64,000 nt of DNA from CAYJLF01 sp964371055. Its GTDB lineage: Bacteria; Eisenbacteria; RBG-16-71-46; CAIMUX01. How positions within the stretch are numbered: the stretch's first letter is position 1; each line of letters opens with the position of its first letter. The DNA is taken from contig CAYJLF010000020.1 of assembly GCA_964371055.1 (NCBI GenBank), positions 1 through 64,000 of the forward strand, read 5' to 3'. Positions 62,950 through 64,000 of this stretch are shown one piece after another. The notes beneath the pieces were generated by a model, which saw only the letters and a program-made list of their open reading frames with translations, made no database searches and was not told the DNA's origin. The position numbers were made by a program, and so were the translations under genes.

Positions 62950-63258
62950 TCACCAGAGTCCGAGAAACGCCTTGGCATCCTCGCTGGCGTGTTCGCGCGG
63001 ATCCCAGCGCGGAACCCAGACGAGGTGGATCGAGACCGCTTCGACGCCCGACAACTGGCTGACCGCCACGTTCGCCGCCTGCACGATCTGCGGACCGAAG
63101 GGGCACATCGGGCTGGTGAGGGTCATGTCGACGCGGACCGACCGACCCTCGTCCTCGAACTCGACGCCATAGACCAAACCGAGTTCGACGATCGACAGCC
63201 CGATCTCAGGATCGGTCACCGCCTGCAGGGCATTCAGCACCTCGTCATGCGTCGCCAT
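62950..63258 (-). CDS. MIP18/SufT-type iron-sulfur assembly protein (DUF59)
   Basis: A 102-residue MIP18-family protein: VTDPEIGLSIVELGLVYGVE and TLTSPMCPFGPQIV, with the conserved cysteine. SufT/PaaD-like proteins help mature Fe-S clusters. ATG 63258 lies inside the end of the SufU gene (overlap of 14 bases) with AAGGAG ahead. It is the third gene of the SUF group here. Confidence 0.92.
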   Translation of the reverse strand: MATHDEVLNALQAVTDPEIGLSIVELGLVYGVEFEDEGRSVRVDMTLTSPMCPFGPQIVQAANVAVSQLSGVEAVSIHLVWVPRWDPREHASEDAKAFLGLW

Positions 63259-63745
63259 CTCCGGCTCCTTTTCCGGTTGACCCATCCTCGGTCCCGGCCA
63301 GCTCCAGGGCTTCGTGCAGCGTGGTCCAGGCGAGCAGCGCGCACTTCACGCGCACCGGGAACTTCTTCACCCCCTCGAGCGCCTCGAGGTCTCCCAGGTC
63401 GACGTCGGCCTCGGGAGATCGTCCCTGCATCATCGCCTTGAACGACGCGAACAACCGCTCGATCTCGACCCGCGAGCGGCCGCGCACCAGTTCGGCCATC
63501 ATCGAGCCGGAAGCCACGCTGATCGAGCAGCCCCGCGCATCGACCTGGATGTCACGCACCGTCTCCCCGTCCAGCGCGAGGGCGAGCTCGAGCTGATCAC
63601 CGCAGGCCGGATTGAACCCCTCGACCCGCACGCCGGCCCCGGCGATCGGGTGCCGTCCGCGTGGATTCCGATAGTGGTCGAGCAGGACCTCCCGGTAGAG
63701 GTCGTCGAGCGGCAGCGCGCCGCGGTCCATCGATCCGTCCGTCAT
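63245..63745 (-). CDS. sufU: SufU/IscU-like iron-sulfur scaffold
   Basis: A 166-residue scaffold protein. Cys48 and Asp50 (NPACGDQ), Cys73 (GCSISVASGS) and Cys135 (KCALLAW) are the cluster and zinc ligands. The 18-21 residue insert after the second Cys is the SufU type, so it probably acts as a zinc-dependent sulfur acceptor for SufS. It is followed at once by the MIP18 gene and lies 16 bases after the SufS gene. Confidence 0.95.
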   Translation of the reverse strand: MTDGSMDRGALPLDDLYREVLLDHYRNPRGRHPIAGAGVRVEGFNPACGDQLELALALDGETVRDIQVDARGCSISVASGSMMAELVRGRSRVEIERLFASFKAMMQGRSPEADVDLGDLEALEGVKKFPVRVKCALLAWTTLHEALELAGTEDGSTGKGAGDGDA

Positions 63746-63761
63746 CCCGCCATCCCCTCCC

Positions 63762-64000
63762 TCAGCCGAAGTAGCGCCGCGCTTCCTGGATCGCCGAGAT
63801 CAACGCATCGACGTCGTCCCGGCCATTGTAGACGTAGAAGCTGGCGCGCGCGCTGGCGACGAGGTCGAAGCGCCGGTGCAGGGGCTGAGCGCAGTGGTGC
63901 CCGGCCCGGACGGCGACGCCCCGCTGATCGAGGATGGTGCTGAGGTCGTGCGGGTGGACCTTGTCATCGGCGAAGGCCAGGGCGCCGCACCGCGAGGAGG
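63762..64000 (-). CDS. sufS: SufS cysteine desulfurase, C-terminal part (runs off the window)
   Basis: The last 79 codons of a SufS-type (group II) desulfurase. RAGHHCAQPLHRRFD carries the active cysteine, followed by ARASFYVYNGRDDVDALISA and the end RRYFG. The beginning lies beyond 64000. With sufU and the MIP18 gene it forms a sufS-sufU-sufT order on the minus strand. Confidence 0.93.
   Translation of the reverse strand, partial: SSRCGALAFADDKVHPHDLSTILDQRGVAVRAGHHCAQPLHRRFDLVASARASFYVYNGRDDVDALISAIQEARRYFG

Overview
The window is a gene-dense stretch of a very GC-rich chromosome from a diderm (outer-membrane) bacterium. It holds about 53 protein genes, the last cut by the window edge. I see no rRNA, tRNA, CRISPR array, insertion sequence or phage gene. 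Envelope genes (an OmpA-type protein, a porin-like barrel, a patatin-BamA-type fusion, an SLBB exporter), a secreted nuclease ending in an FlgD/T9SS-like C-terminal domain, a Tricorn-type protease and a divergent EF-P fit an uncultured FCB-like lineage (Eisenbacteria, Krumholzibacteriota or Latescibacterota style). That placement is inference.

Layout. 1-6.3 kb: PPK2 polyphosphate kinase, WYL regulator, EF-P, an orphan hybrid histidine kinase, two small unknowns. 6.3-14.6 kb: patatin-BamA-type protein (-), thrS translationally coupled to a c-type haem protein, a three-domain NifU, a lipoprotein, and a NifS-type cysteine desulfurase. 14.7-17.9 kb: a CHASE4 hybrid kinase with Hpt domain (-). 18.1-27.4 kb: one minus-strand exopolysaccharide operon of seven genes (three GT4 glycosyltransferases, O-antigen ligase/polymerase, SLBB exporter, Wzz, a second cysteine desulfurase). 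Every junction overlaps, by four bases at nearly all of them. 27.7-31.3 kb: Tricorn homologue. 31.4-36.5 kb: DUF212 protein, then a minus-strand four-gene operon (ABC ATPase, ABC permease, DUF362 protein, PaaK/CapK-type adenylating enzyme). 36.7-47.8 kb: AhpD-like protein, YyaL/DUF255, two SDRs, methyltransferase, secreted EEP nuclease, YjbQ, tandem GNAT, EamA and MgtC/DUF4010 membrane proteins. 48-60 kb: barrel protein, class C serine hydrolase, GT-C-like membrane protein, secreted unknown, porin, OmpA, lactate dehydrogenase, nuclease lipoprotein, SixA. 60.2-64 kb: a minus-strand run containing SUF genes (SufS, SufU, MIP18/SufT), a kynureninase-like enzyme, flavin reductase, PspC and CoA-binding proteins.

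The signal the genes do not explain is a dispersed element of about 40 bp, consensus head TAGCRGGGTGCTGAAAAACC, tail roughly GGGCCCGCCGCGCCGGCCGG. I find nine full or partial copies. In five of them the first three bases are the TAG stop codon of the preceding gene, in the same orientation as that gene. One copy has an inverted second head and forms a hairpin; another is translated as the N-terminus of a nuclease. A second, AT-rich palindromic element occurs twice (18113 and 59077), and in one copy it also carries a stop codon. Five plausible sigma70-type promoters follow a TTGNNN-N17/18-TA/CANNNT pattern.
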